Of a stretch of DNA of 64,000 nt, positions 45,561 to 55,370 are shown in pieces. The notes beneath the pieces were generated by a model that worked only from the letters and a program-made list of their open reading frames with translations, had not been told where the DNA came from and made no database searches. The first letter of the stretch is position 1, and each line of letters begins with the position of its first letter. A program made the position numbers and the translations under genes. This DNA is from Saccharum officinarum (lineage: Eukaryota > Streptophyta > Magnoliopsida > Poales > Poaceae): NCBI GenBank assembly GCA_020631735.1, contig CM036231.1, positions 5,049,831 through 5,113,830 of the forward strand, written 5' to 3'.

Positions 45561-46580
45561 TGGTGCCTTATGAATCTCTGAATTCTCTTGAATCTCTGCA
45601 CATCCACTCTGTCCATCACGTCCAACGCTTTGATCCAGCCGATGTCGAAGCCAATGGTGACGGGCGACGAGGCGAAAGGAGACCTACCCGTCGTCAGGGC
45701 GAAGACCCTGTCACCGTGTTGCTGTTCCTGCTCAGGGCCAGCCTGTTGCTGCGGGACGCCACCGTCAACAGCTCCAGGCTCTTTGTTCTTCCTAGTCCCA
45801 GAGGACCGCCGTCATGTGCGTCCTGCATCATCTCGTGGTCTTCTCGGGTGAGCCCAGCGGGGACCCTAGACGACGGTGCTGGCACCGGCGGGGCCACACT
45901 CCCTGCCTGGATTGGCGAGTCGGACGGGGATCGGCTCGGTACCGGTGCCCGCGTCCTCGGGACTCAAGGAATGACTGGTGGAACGCAGACCCACGTAGAG
46001 ATGGCAGCGGATCGGGTTCGGGTCGGATACCCGCGGGTTTCGGGTCCTGCGGTTTTGGGTTTGGAGATGGTTTCTCACCCACGGTTTTTGATTTCGGGTT
46101 CGGTTTCGGGTTTGGTTTTTTACCCGTGGATATCCAATGGATATCCGAAATAAATTATTTGAAATTAAAACTCATGTTTTATAATATGCTAATAATAACT
46201 TGTTTACTTAGATTATTAAATCTATTCAAAATTGACTCATGAAAATATTTATTATTTATTGCCTCTTATTTATACATGTGAATATGTGTATATTTATCCG
46301 CGGGTTTCGGGTATCCATTCGGGTTTCAGGTATCCGTTCGGGTTTCGGGTATCCGCGGGTTTGGTTTTGGTGATGGATTTTCACCCGAATCGGTTTTCGG
46401 TTCGGGTTCGGGTTTCGATTTCGGGTTTCGGTTTTGGGTGCACGGAGACTCCACCCGATCCGAACCCGACCCGTTGCCATCCTTAGACCCACGACAGCAG
46501 AGGGCGTGAAGAGTGGGGAAAAGGCAGGCGGATGGGGCTGTGCCGCCTACCTGGAGGAGCTAGAGTCGTTGGAGGTAGTC
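45561..46580. other. GC-rich gene-like fragment interrupted by a hAT MITE
   Basis: Outside the MITE (45996-46485) the sequence is GC-rich and coding-like on both strands. On the minus strand a frame from about 45790 to 45600 reads TRKNKEPGAVDGGVPQQQ and then FASSPVTIGFDIGWIKALDV, the most protein-like stretch. I cannot name it and no complete frame exists. Confidence 0.3.
45996..46485. mobile_element. Non-autonomous hAT element (490 bp) with 8-bp duplication
   Basis: Terminal inverted repeats TAGAGATGGCAGCGG (left) and TAAGGATGGCAACGG (right, complement), as in Ac-like hAT elements. The flanks are identical 8-bp copies GACCCACG at 45988-45995 and 46486-46493. The body is rich in GGGTTTCGGGT-type repeats and has no transposase. 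Confidence 0.9.
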
Positions 46581-46581
46581 A

Positions 46582-46879
46582 GAGCATCTAAAACACACCC
46601 CTACTTCTCTATTTACAAAGTCATCTATTTTAAGACTATTCATATTTTGTTTCTAACTTCAGCAATACTACTTAAACCATACTACTCAAATTCGTTTTAG
46701 TAGTTAATAACGCGTGAGGCTCTTTTGTCATATCTCTCATCCAGATTTTACACGGTAGAAAGTAGGAGACCAACAGAAGTAGAAACAAATGTGGGGGTCT
46801 CGTAGGGGGCCTGTTGGAGTTGGTTTTTTTTTGACCTCCGTTACCTAAATCTGAAGTAGGAGTCCTGTTCGAGATGCTC
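46582..46879. mobile_element. MITE with GAGCATCT inverted repeats
   Basis: About 27-bp imperfect terminal inverted repeats starting GAGCATCT and ending AGATGCTC, flanked by TCA on both sides (46579-46581 and 46880-46882). The 3-bp duplication and terminal sequence would fit a PIF/Harbinger-type or related MITE; the class is uncertain. Confidence 0.7.
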
Positions 46880-46882
46880 TCA

Positions 46883-47640
46883 CAAGTGACGATGTCGACG
46901 TCCTCGCAGCGGCATGGCCGACAATCGTGTTGCAATAGGCTTGGATCCTTCCTCCCGGTCCTGACTGCAGCCGCTGAATCTCGCCGGGCGGCGAATTCGT
47001 CAGACCCTTTGCTCCTCAAACCTCAGCCCGCTCGAATCCGCCTCCGCCTCCTCCTCGAATCGAGGTCGTTCCGACGAATCTGCCCCCAAATTGAAGATGC
47101 GGCGGCAACGATGGACCTTCACCTCCACGTCGATGGGGTTGCACCGGCGTCGGCAAGGCTTCTGCTCGACGGGGAGGAGGTTAGCTGGTGCCACCCCAAA
47201 TCGACGCCGACCACGGCTACGGAGCTTCCACTTCCGCCTTGAAGAAGATGAAACGAACGCGTTGAGTAGGAAGAAAGGGGAAAAGGAACGACGCACGGTT
47301 TTGATTTTTTTTTAAAAGGCCGTCGCAGCACAATATTTTTGAATCAAGACCGAGTGCAACAAATACGTGACGGAAGCGGAAGGGAAAAGGAAGGCGCGCG
47401 TCGCTAGCTCGTTGAGCGCACGCGCGCCGTATAAGATTTGGGAGCAGACCACGCATAGCAGTAGACAATAATCAGGAGAGAGTGCTTCGGTGAACACGCT
47501 GACGCCCTAATAAAAACGAACATCTGACACTAAGATCAGCTAAGAAAAACCATGACATCTCAGGAATAACTAAATACCCTAATAAAATAGATACAATGGG
47601 TATCGAGAGAAATAATAAATAAAGAAAATCTACTCCAGAT
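46883..47640. other. GC-rich then AT-rich stretch, no clear gene
   Basis: 46883-47250 is GC-rich with overlapping ORFs on both strands and no recognisable domain, possibly a promoter or 5' exon of a lost gene. 47480-47640 is AT-rich. Nothing further is supported. Confidence 0.25.
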
Positions 47641-48330
47641 AAAAACATACGGCAGTGCTAGCGTCCGGACACCCGCAGATTTCATGCCCTGCACGCGCAT
47701 CCCGCCCTATCGCTGCACCCGCACGTCCAGATGACTCACCTCGCACGCGCAGCCCGCCCTGTCCACCTCGATTCAAGGCCGTTCGCCCAGCCTCGCACGC
47801 GCACCCCGCCCTCGTCACGCCCCGTCCACTAGCCCCCAGCTCGTCGTGCCCGATCCACCGGCGCCCGTGTCATGACACCATCACTCCCCTCGTCCCCTGA
47901 CTTTTCGAACAACACGAAACACGTGCAACATGAAACACTTGAATGCAACATACGTATAAAATAGATGAAACATCTGGACATACATTTGCAACATATGTGT
48001 GAAACATATGCGACATTCAGATAAAACATTTGCAACTTGCAACATGAAAACACTTACTGCAACATAAGACTGAAACAACTGAAACATTTAGAACATATTG
48101 TCGCAACATATGTGTGAAACATATGCAACATCCAGATCAGAATGCTTGCAACATACGTCTGGAACAGATGAAACATTTTGAACAAACCCTTGCAACATAT
48201 GTAACATCCCCGATTTACTTTGTAGCATCCATATGAAACAATTGCAATATACCTCTAAAACATTTGAAACACTTGAAACATAAGTTTGATACATATACTT
48301 TCATCGCAACATCTCCTTGTTAAGGTCACA
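47641..48330. repeat. GCAACAT/GAAACAT-rich repetitive sequence
   Basis: A C-rich part (about 47660-47880) is followed by about 440 bp of irregular units such as GCAACATATGTGTGAAACAT. The pattern resembles a dispersed grass repeat associated with DNA transposons, but I found no terminal inverted repeat in the window. Confidence 0.5.
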
Positions 48331-48687
48331 CGTCGCGGCGGCCATGGCGTCGACAGTGGCCGTGAGCTTCTAGTGGGCGTCGTCAGCTCCCTAGTAGCAC
48401 CTCGGCGCGGGGGGAGGGTGGTGCGGATGGGGCGCGGCGCGCAGTGAGCTGGAGCGGGCATGACAGGGGATGGAGCACGACGCGGCAATGGAGGTGCGAC
48501 GCGCGATGGAGTGTGGCGCTGGATGAGGGAACCTCACGGCGCGGGATGGGGTGCGCGGCGGGGAAGATAGCAATAGCGAATGCACGGCGCAACAGCATAC
48601 TTTGGGCGAGCATGGGAGTGGGAGATATGTTTGAGAGAGATAGGGAGACATAGAGAGGAAGCAGGCCCGTTGGCCAAGTGAGAAGCA
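48331..48687. other. GC-rich stretch without recognised gene
   Basis: Many short overlapping ORFs on both strands as expected from composition. Probably continues the repetitive unit before it. Confidence 0.25.
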
Positions 48688-49500
48688 ATGCAGTTCCTTC
48701 ATGGGATAACTTGGGAGGCTTCAAATTTATGGAAACGAAACATCTGTCAGTGCAGCCAACAAAAAACAGTAGACCTTGATGAGCTGCATTTTTCAACCCC
48801 CCAGATATCAACTAGTGTTGTGGCTCACCCTGTACGTCATCAAAATTTCGATGGGTTCATGCCATTCAAGGGAACCAACACAAAGGTCCTTAACCAAGGT
48901 ACTTCGCTAGTCTACAGATCTATTACTGAACTTGAGAAGGTTAAACAGTAAACTCTGTCTGCACCAAAAAGTTAACCATATTTGACTGAGATGAGCTCTT
49001 ACAGTTCCTAAGAGAAACAGATGGTTTCTCGTATTATTTGAATCATTGTTCTCCAGTAAGCACTTCTTTTTAGGTGATACCACAATAGGTTGTCAACGCT
49101 ATCATTGTTATTTTTAGCAGTTTCACCATTCACGACACTGAGCCAGCATCTTGTTCTTTGTGGTTCTAATTTGCAGATAACACTATTAACGCTTCACTTT
49201 CTATCAGTGATGATTTCACTAGGTGATCACATTTTAGTATTACACACTTAATAATTTCAGGTGTGGAAGGTACTGATGGGCATTTTACATCCGTAATAAT
49301 TTCAGATGTGGAAGCTTCGGCGACCGCTTCCAATTCAAACGGCTCCCCAGCCTACTTGTCACGTCGATGCTGGTGCATTGCCGCCCCTCGTCGCTGTCTC
49401 CAACGCCGCCGCTGGGCATCCTCTGGACCCGTCCCCGGGAAGGTTCTGGCAAGACGATCACCCCCCGCTTGACGGAGCTGCGCCGCAGATTTAGGAACTG
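48688..49500 (+). pseudogene. Possible host gene fragment, unidentified
   Basis: A frame of 87 codons (48688-48951) reads DLDELHFSTPQISTSVVAHP and MPFKGTNTKVLNQG with ordinary codon composition. After AT-rich sequence with good acceptors (TAATTTCAG before 49262 and again before 49306), a GC-rich segment reads on to TAG at 49492. I recognise no domain and cannot show that the pieces belong together. Confidence 0.25.
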
Positions 49501-50129
49501 GCGCACCTCCGAACATGGTGAAAGTGAAAGATAAATGTATCTGATGCCATCTCTAGGGCCTGAGAACTTCTGGTAGGGCATTTTGATGGTAATGTGCGGT
49601 TCTGATTTGAATTGCCGGTGACAATGAGTCCCTCTATCATTTGGGTGAGGAGTGAGGTGAAGATGGAGGAACAATAGGATGCAAAATTTTAATATTTTTG
49701 GCACGTTTTCCCACCAGTATTTGAATTTTTAGGATCAGTTGTGTGCTTTTGCTGTTGCCGAACCAGGTTCTGGCGTTGCCTTTAGAGAACCTTTTTCAAG
49801 TAAAATTCATGGCTGGTAATGTGGTTTCTTGTTTCACCGGCACTACATGCTTACTCGATGGTGCTGTAACTTTTGTGTCTGACGATGTGGTCGTGTACCC
49901 GGCCCAAGATTTTCTCTGCTACCACCACTGATGGCCCTGCCGCCTGATGCACCTCATGTGCCGTGTCCGTGTAGGTCCAGCCTGAGTTCACCGGATTTTT
50001 TTTAACGGAAGCTTTATGCATTTTTATTACCAGATAGAGGAAAACAAAAGGAACAAAAACTGGCCATGCGGCCAGCACCATACAACCGGCTTTACCAGCA
50101 GAGTGAAGAAAAAAGAGAGTAAATATATA
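49501..50129. other. Non-coding stretch with transposon-like debris
   Basis: No supported gene. A T-run plus AACGGAAGCTTTATGC near 49997 looks like the end of an inserted element of unknown type. Confidence 0.25.
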
Positions 50130-50262
50130 CTCCCTCCATTCCAAATTAAAGATGATACGTAGATTTTGGTACACCATATCTAGGTATCTATAAAAAAACC
50201 AAAAACATCTTATAGTTTTTTAGAAAAAACTAAAAACATCTTATAATTTGGAATGGAGGGAG
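50130..50262. mobile_element. Stowaway-type MITE (133 bp)
   Basis: CTCCCTCCATTCCAAATTA at the left and its complement at the right (TAATTTGGAATGGAGGGAG), flanked by TA dinucleotides. This is a typical Tc1/mariner-related Stowaway. Confidence 0.92.
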
Positions 50263-50755
50263 TACAAAACAGACCAACCAGTTGACAAGCGCCAGCTGTG
50301 TGTGACTTTAAGTTACCAAGCAACAGCTTCCACAGCGGTGGGTTTCCATGAACCTGTTTACACTGACAATTTATCTTAGGCAAATAGCAGAGACATGTTT
50401 TTTTTTTTCCGGACAAAGGAGAAGGCTGCGGTCATTTGCACATCATAATGCATTATGCATATATTCACCATACATGTCACATCATGAGCAATTGAGAATG
50501 GGGTAAATCATATTACATACGTCCACAATCATATTATCTGAATGCATATATTCACCATATATCTGAATGGGGTAAATCATATTACATACGTCCACAATCA
50601 TTTGCGTCGCGAACAAAGAAAGTAACCGTAGACAGTAATCAACTCAACTGGGTCTCAGAAATCACAGCGAAAGAACATTCCAAGTTCCAAACCATGGAAT
50701 TCTTGCATGCCACGCCGATCGCCAAGTGAATTCCCTTTGCCAGCCACCAAAGCAC
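50263..50755. other. 3' flank of the DUF594 pseudogene
   Basis: AT-rich with a T-run at 50399-50409 and a duplicated GAATGGGGTAAATCATATTA (about 50496 and 50565). No coding potential. Confidence 0.3.
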
Positions 50756-53050
50756 CTAGACGATGTAGGCGGAGAGGTGCGCGTAGGCATCCCCGATCTC
50801 GGTCCTGTAATGCTTGCCCATCCCAAGATGGGTCATGAGGAGGCAGACGAAGGTGATGAGCTCGCCACCCTCCTTGAGCCGCTCCGCGTGCTGGTACCCT
50901 CCGCAGTGCACCGCCGCGTAGCACAGCATCTCCACCCACACCCTGCACACGACGCGCCACCGCCTCCCCCGGTCGGGCATGGCCCGTGCCAGCTCCCTGC
51001 CTCCCTGGCAAGGAAGCACCCGTCCCACAGCACTGACTTGCTCTTGTCCCCCTTCACCACCGCCGCGGGCAGCGGTGTCTCCACCTTGAGCAGCAGCCTG
51101 TGCGCGTTCTCCTCGGTCACATGGGCCTCGGTGGCCGGCCGCCGCAGGTGCTGCACATGCTCCTTCAACAAATGCCTCCTCGCTTCGGCGCACGTGTCCC
51201 TGCATCTCTTGGTAGCCATGGTTATGGGTGGCGACAGCATCAACGGGTGCACCACCATGATGTAGAACAGATAATTTGATAGCTCTCTAACCATGTCCAT
51301 GTGTTTCCTGCAGGTGATATCTGCTTGATCACGATCGGCTTGGTCTTGGCGGAAGCACAGATCTGTGGCAATGTGCCATATGAGCAGGCTCTCGTCAAAT
51401 TCTCTTTCTTGGAGGCTCCACTCGAGACCAACAATGTTTTCGTTCCTCAGAACTTGGTCACCCCTATCGGCAGTGAAGGGCGGGCTGCTGCTGTCTGAAA
51501 TGTTGGCAGGCTGTCCCTGGCTCTTCCTCTTACAGTCGTTGAAGATGCTTTTCTCTTTCTTCCTAATTTCCTCAAAGATAAAGGCCTTGAGGTCTTCACC
51601 TACAGGGACATGTTTTGTGTGCCCGTACTTCCTCCAGAAGCTCCTTGCTAGTAACTTCTGCAGTAGAGGCCTTCTGAAGTTTAGGAAACCTTCTCGGAGC
51701 TCCTGAGCAAATATCCCCCGATCATAATAGGCATTGGCAACTCAACTAGCGGCTTTGCTCGGATTCCTCTACGGATATATGCAAGCAATTTAAACTCTGA
51801 GGGTAGCTCCTGCATGCAAAATGTGATGAGATTGGACTGTGCCATATACCCTGACCACCACACCCTTCCATTTACCAATCTATCAGAGCACCATTCCAGC
51901 CAACCGCTGTGCCGCACAGACCAGATAGAGAAACTGTGCAAGGCAAGTGTGGCGACGTCTGTAACAACAGAGCCAAGGAGCAGCGTGTACGTCACACACC
52001 TGTGTCTCACCTGGTACCGGCTTGCATGTTGTAGCATCATAAACAAGGCCCAGATGCTGCCTGCAAGGGTCATCAGCAGGGAAGAGACACGGACAAGCAA
52101 TCCAGACATTGTCCGAGAGACAGAAGCCTTTGTGTAGAGCCGATCGTACATAAAGCTCAGCTTGATCTCAACAACCTTGAAGGCCCAATGGGCGTCCTTG
52201 CTTGAGAACTCAGCTCGGCCGTCCTGCCTGTCCTTAAAGTTAAAGATACCATCAGCAAAGAGTACACCAAATCTCGAGAACAGAAAGTGTGCGAGCGGAT
52301 GATTTTGACAGCCTGCTGCGGCTCATCTTTGTTTAGTTCCGCATCGATCACCTGCAGCGAATCTGCACCGTTTTGAAAGCTGCATTAATATATTATAAGC
52401 CAATACAAAGCCTATGAACTATGAACGACAGGCATAAAAGGATATAATGCAATCCTAACTTGAGTTTGGAGGGTCAACTCGTTCATTGTCAATGTTGAGG
52501 TGTGGCACCTCGCCAGATCTCAGAATCCCGTCTACACGGTCCATGGTATCAGCATAGTCTGGGCCAGGATCCGGGATCCCGAGGACTGACCCTATGAGCG
52601 CTCCATCGTTGCCTGCTGTAGAGCAAGGACTTGTTCCACGCACTTGGACAGTCCGGCCAAGAAGATGAGCCAAAGGGCCGATGAAGCACCAGAATGCAGG
52701 GTCCTGGAAGTAGTGAAAGAACACATATACGGTGGTCGCAGCTTGAATGGACAGCATGAAGCAGCGCAAACCAGAGCTTGTTGTCCTCTAGGGACAGTGC
52801 GGTGAAGTCGTCGACGCCTCCTAGGTGGAACAGGAGGAGGGCCGCCAGAGCCTGGATGTCGGCGTCGGCATGCCCTGCCGAAGCGCGGGAGAGGATGCCA
52901 AGCGCATAGATGGCTATGGGCGGCGATGCAAGGTAAAGACCCCAGAAGTAGGCTTATTCCACTTTGCTGGGTCGCGTGCACCTCCGGAATCTGCCGGTGA
53001 AAAGAAGCAACAGCTGCAGGAAGAGGTTAGCAACACCAGCGAGTTGAGCT
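50756..53050 (-). pseudogene. DUF4220/DUF594 family protein, decayed
   Basis: Read on the minus strand. N-terminal DUF4220: hydrophobic NLFLQLLLLFTG, then ALLLFHLGGVDDFTALSLED, then an intron 52459-52352 (GT...CAG). This is followed by FSSKDAHWAFKVVEIKLSFM and transmembrane-like MSGLLVRVSSLLMTLAGSIW. The C-terminal DUF594 has WHIATDLC (about 51370) and VWVEMLCYAAVHCGGYQHA. Damage: stop at 52954, frame breaks near 52770, 52297 and 51700, and an 8-bp tandem duplication CTCCCTGC/CTCCCTGG at 50993-51008 that shifts the frame. This is a plant membrane protein family of unknown function, often multicopy in grasses. Confidence 0.85.
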
Positions 53051-53119
53051 TTGTTCCCTGCTATATTTTGTTCCCTGCTATTTTGGAACCAAAGAGTTTA
53101 AGCTTTCATTCATGATGCC

Positions 53120-53270
53120 CACAGGCTGCCAATCAGACGCAGCGCATACAGGCTTCTACGGATGCTAGAACTCGAAGGAGCCCGTCTCGGCCGCCTACCG
53201 CACAGTATTGGATGCCTTGTTTGCTTGCGGTACCTCGGCCTGCGGAACACACAACTGGAGGATCTGCCTG
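53120..53270 (+). pseudogene. NLR leucine-rich-repeat fragment
   Basis: Reads LLRMLELEGARLGRLPHSIG and LRYLGLRNTQLEDLPA, the typical LRR start of a grass NBS-LRR resistance-type protein. It has no NB-ARC in the window and is cut by MITE sequence at its right end, then by the gap. Confidence 0.75.
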
Positions 53271-53346
53271 CGGCCCTGTTTAGTTACAAATTTCCTCCCA
53301 AATTCTACTATGCAAAAAGAAGATTCCCATCACATCAAAATGTCGG
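53268..53346. mobile_element. 5' end of a hAT-type MITE, truncated by the gap
   Basis: GGCCCTGTTTAGTTACAAAT followed by CTATGCAAAAAGAAGATTCC is the usual left end of a common grass MITE. The sequence is lost in the gap. Confidence 0.65.
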
Positions 53347-53446
53347 NNNNNNNNNNNNNNNNNNNNNNNNNNNNNNNNNNNNNNNNNNNNNNNNNNNNNN
53401 NNNNNNNNNNNNNNNNNNNNNNNNNNNNNNNNNNNNNNNNNNNNNN
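53347..53446. other. Assembly gap of exactly 100 N
   Basis: 100 ambiguous bases, a conventional placeholder for an unknown distance. Left side is a MITE inside an NLR fragment; right side is the middle of ORF1 of a Tekay-type element. Confidence 0.99.
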
Positions 53447-53630
53447 TTGGAGTTCGGGAATCTTCATGGCTGAGGATGATGATGAAGTGGAGGTTGATGG
53501 ACCACAGGATGCCCCACCTGCAGAAGCACCAGAGGAAGAGCCAGAAGAAGAAGAAGACGAGGAGTTAGAGCCTGTCAGTGATGAGGACGGCGGGGAGATC
53601 CTTGACACTGACTCGGAGGATGATGCTTAG
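53447..53630 (+). pseudogene. ORF1 acidic tail (internal region 2, truncated by gap)
   Basis: From SGIFMAEDDDEVEVDGPQ to the stop, identical in protein sequence to the last part of the intact ORF1 at 23842-24456. The H3-like start and coiled coil would lie in or beyond the gap. Confidence 0.85.
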
Positions 53631-54286
53631 AGTAGTCATCACGTGCCTATAATGTTAGGATCGTCTTTGTGCCCTCCCTGTGAAGGAGTGAGGCCTTGTA
53701 ATAACTTGACTTTGGGATGTAAGGTTGAACCGTATGTTTCCTGAATGTAGTTTGAACCCATTAATTTCGATCACAACTTGATGTCTTATTATGTTGCGTT
53801 CGATGATGGTGTCACGATTAGCACCCTTCGGTGCCGCGACGAAACCGAGGGCCTCCTATGGCGCGCGACATAAGGCTGTGCTGCTTGGCACGTGCAGGTA
53901 TCGAGGTGGCTAGTCATGATCCACCATGGAACTCTTCATTGAGGAGTCTCTTTGTGGTCAGTTTGAAGTAGCCTTTCACAGTCAACTAAAAATCTTGAGA
54001 TCGAATCCAGGTACCGTACAAAAGGTCAAAAATCACGTAGATAGCAACGTAAACGGTCCGGTAACCGTTGTGCTCCCCGTGAGTGAGCCTTTATCAAAGA
54101 GCATCTTGTTGGATTACCAAGTATGATCTCGTCAAATGATGCACTAGAATGGATTGTGCGGTTGTGATGAATTATTGTGCCTTAATTATTATGAGAAATC
54201 TATTCATACAGTCAGATTGACATTTCGCAATAATTCATCTACAAATTTCCCACATCATCAGTGCTCATTGGCTATGCATTTTGCAG
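53631..54286 (+). other. Spacer between ORF1 and gag (internal region 2)
   Basis: Near-identical to 24457-25112, with a few single-base differences. Ends GCATTTTGCAG before the gag ATG, preserving the acceptor-like site. Confidence 0.5.
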
Positions 54287-55370
54287 ATGTCATACAATCT
54301 ACGCCGGGGTCGTGGCAATGAGGATGAGGAACAGCCACCCCCTCCGCCACACCTACCCGGCTGAGCTGATGCAGACAGTGGTCGAAGGGCAGCGCATGTT
54401 GGCTGATGCTATGCGCCAGCTGGCTAACCGGGAGCTCGTCCTGGCCGCCAGGGCCCAGAACCCAATCAATACAGTGATTTCAAGGACTTTCTTGATACTA
54501 AGCCCCCGCTCTTTAAAGAGGCGGAGGAACCACTGCAAGCTGATGAGTGGTTAAATACTATTGAGCAAAAGTTTCGTCTGCTTCGCCTCACTGATGAGCT
54601 AAAGACTGAATATGCTTCTCATCAATTGCATGGTCCAGCGGGTATTTGGTGGAGCCACTATCATTCCACACTGCCTGCAAATGTCCCGATTGCTTGGGAT
54701 CAGTTTAAGGCGGCATTCCGGGGAAATTATATTCCTCCCGGTCTTATGGCAATCAAGCACACGGAGTTTATGAGGCTGTCGCAAGGAAACAAAAGCCTGA
54801 CTGAATACTTGCAGTCCTTCAACAACCTGGCAAGGTATGCCACTGAGTTTGTGGATACCGATGCCAAAAAGATTGCTAGCTTCAAAAGGGGCCTCGGCCC
54901 AAAACTGATGAAAACAATGGGCACTAGCAAATGTACTACTTTCAATGATTTCATCAGCGATGCTTTGACCCAGGAGAACAACAATACTATTTATTCGGCC
55001 TCTAAGAGCCGTAAAAGGGCCCTTGAGGCAAGTGCTTCTCAGTCAAGGGCCTCAGCGATACAGAGGTCTTCCCCTCGCCCTTCTGCCACAAATGCTAAGT
55101 TCCGTCCTCCACAAAAGAAGGTGCCAATGAAAACTGGGTTTTGTAAGGCATATACAGTGGCTCTGCCAAAGAGTAATGCGGGCCAAGGCAGCTCCAGTGT
55201 TCCCCCTAGCAATATGCCTTGCTGGAACTGTAACAAGCCAGGCCATTGGTCCAGGAATTGTCCGTACCCGAAGAAAAATGTCAACCAAGGTAGTCGTCAG
55301 GGACACGCCCATTATAACAGCATTGAGGAAATTCCATCTGGTGAGGTGGTCACCGCTGGTAAGTTTCTAG
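54287..55370 (+). pseudogene. gag: Chromovirus gag (internal region 2)
   Basis: Starts MSYNLRRGRG. A 2-base loss near 54350 and a 1-base loss near 54432 relative to internal region 1 shift the frame and then restore it, garbling about 28 codons. From about 54440 the gag core and the [14 protein letters not shown] knuckle (about 55219-55260) are in one frame with protease and reverse transcriptase, without the frameshift seen at 26010. Confidence 0.85.

Noticed and set aside
46012..46470. Interstitial telomere repeat
   Set aside because: The GGGTTTCGGGT units are irregular, lie wholly inside the hAT MITE and are not TTTAGGG arrays.
47880..48330. Open frames in the GCAACAT repeat on the minus strand
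   Set aside because: Cys/Met/Val-rich translations come from the repeat unit; no protein-like composition.
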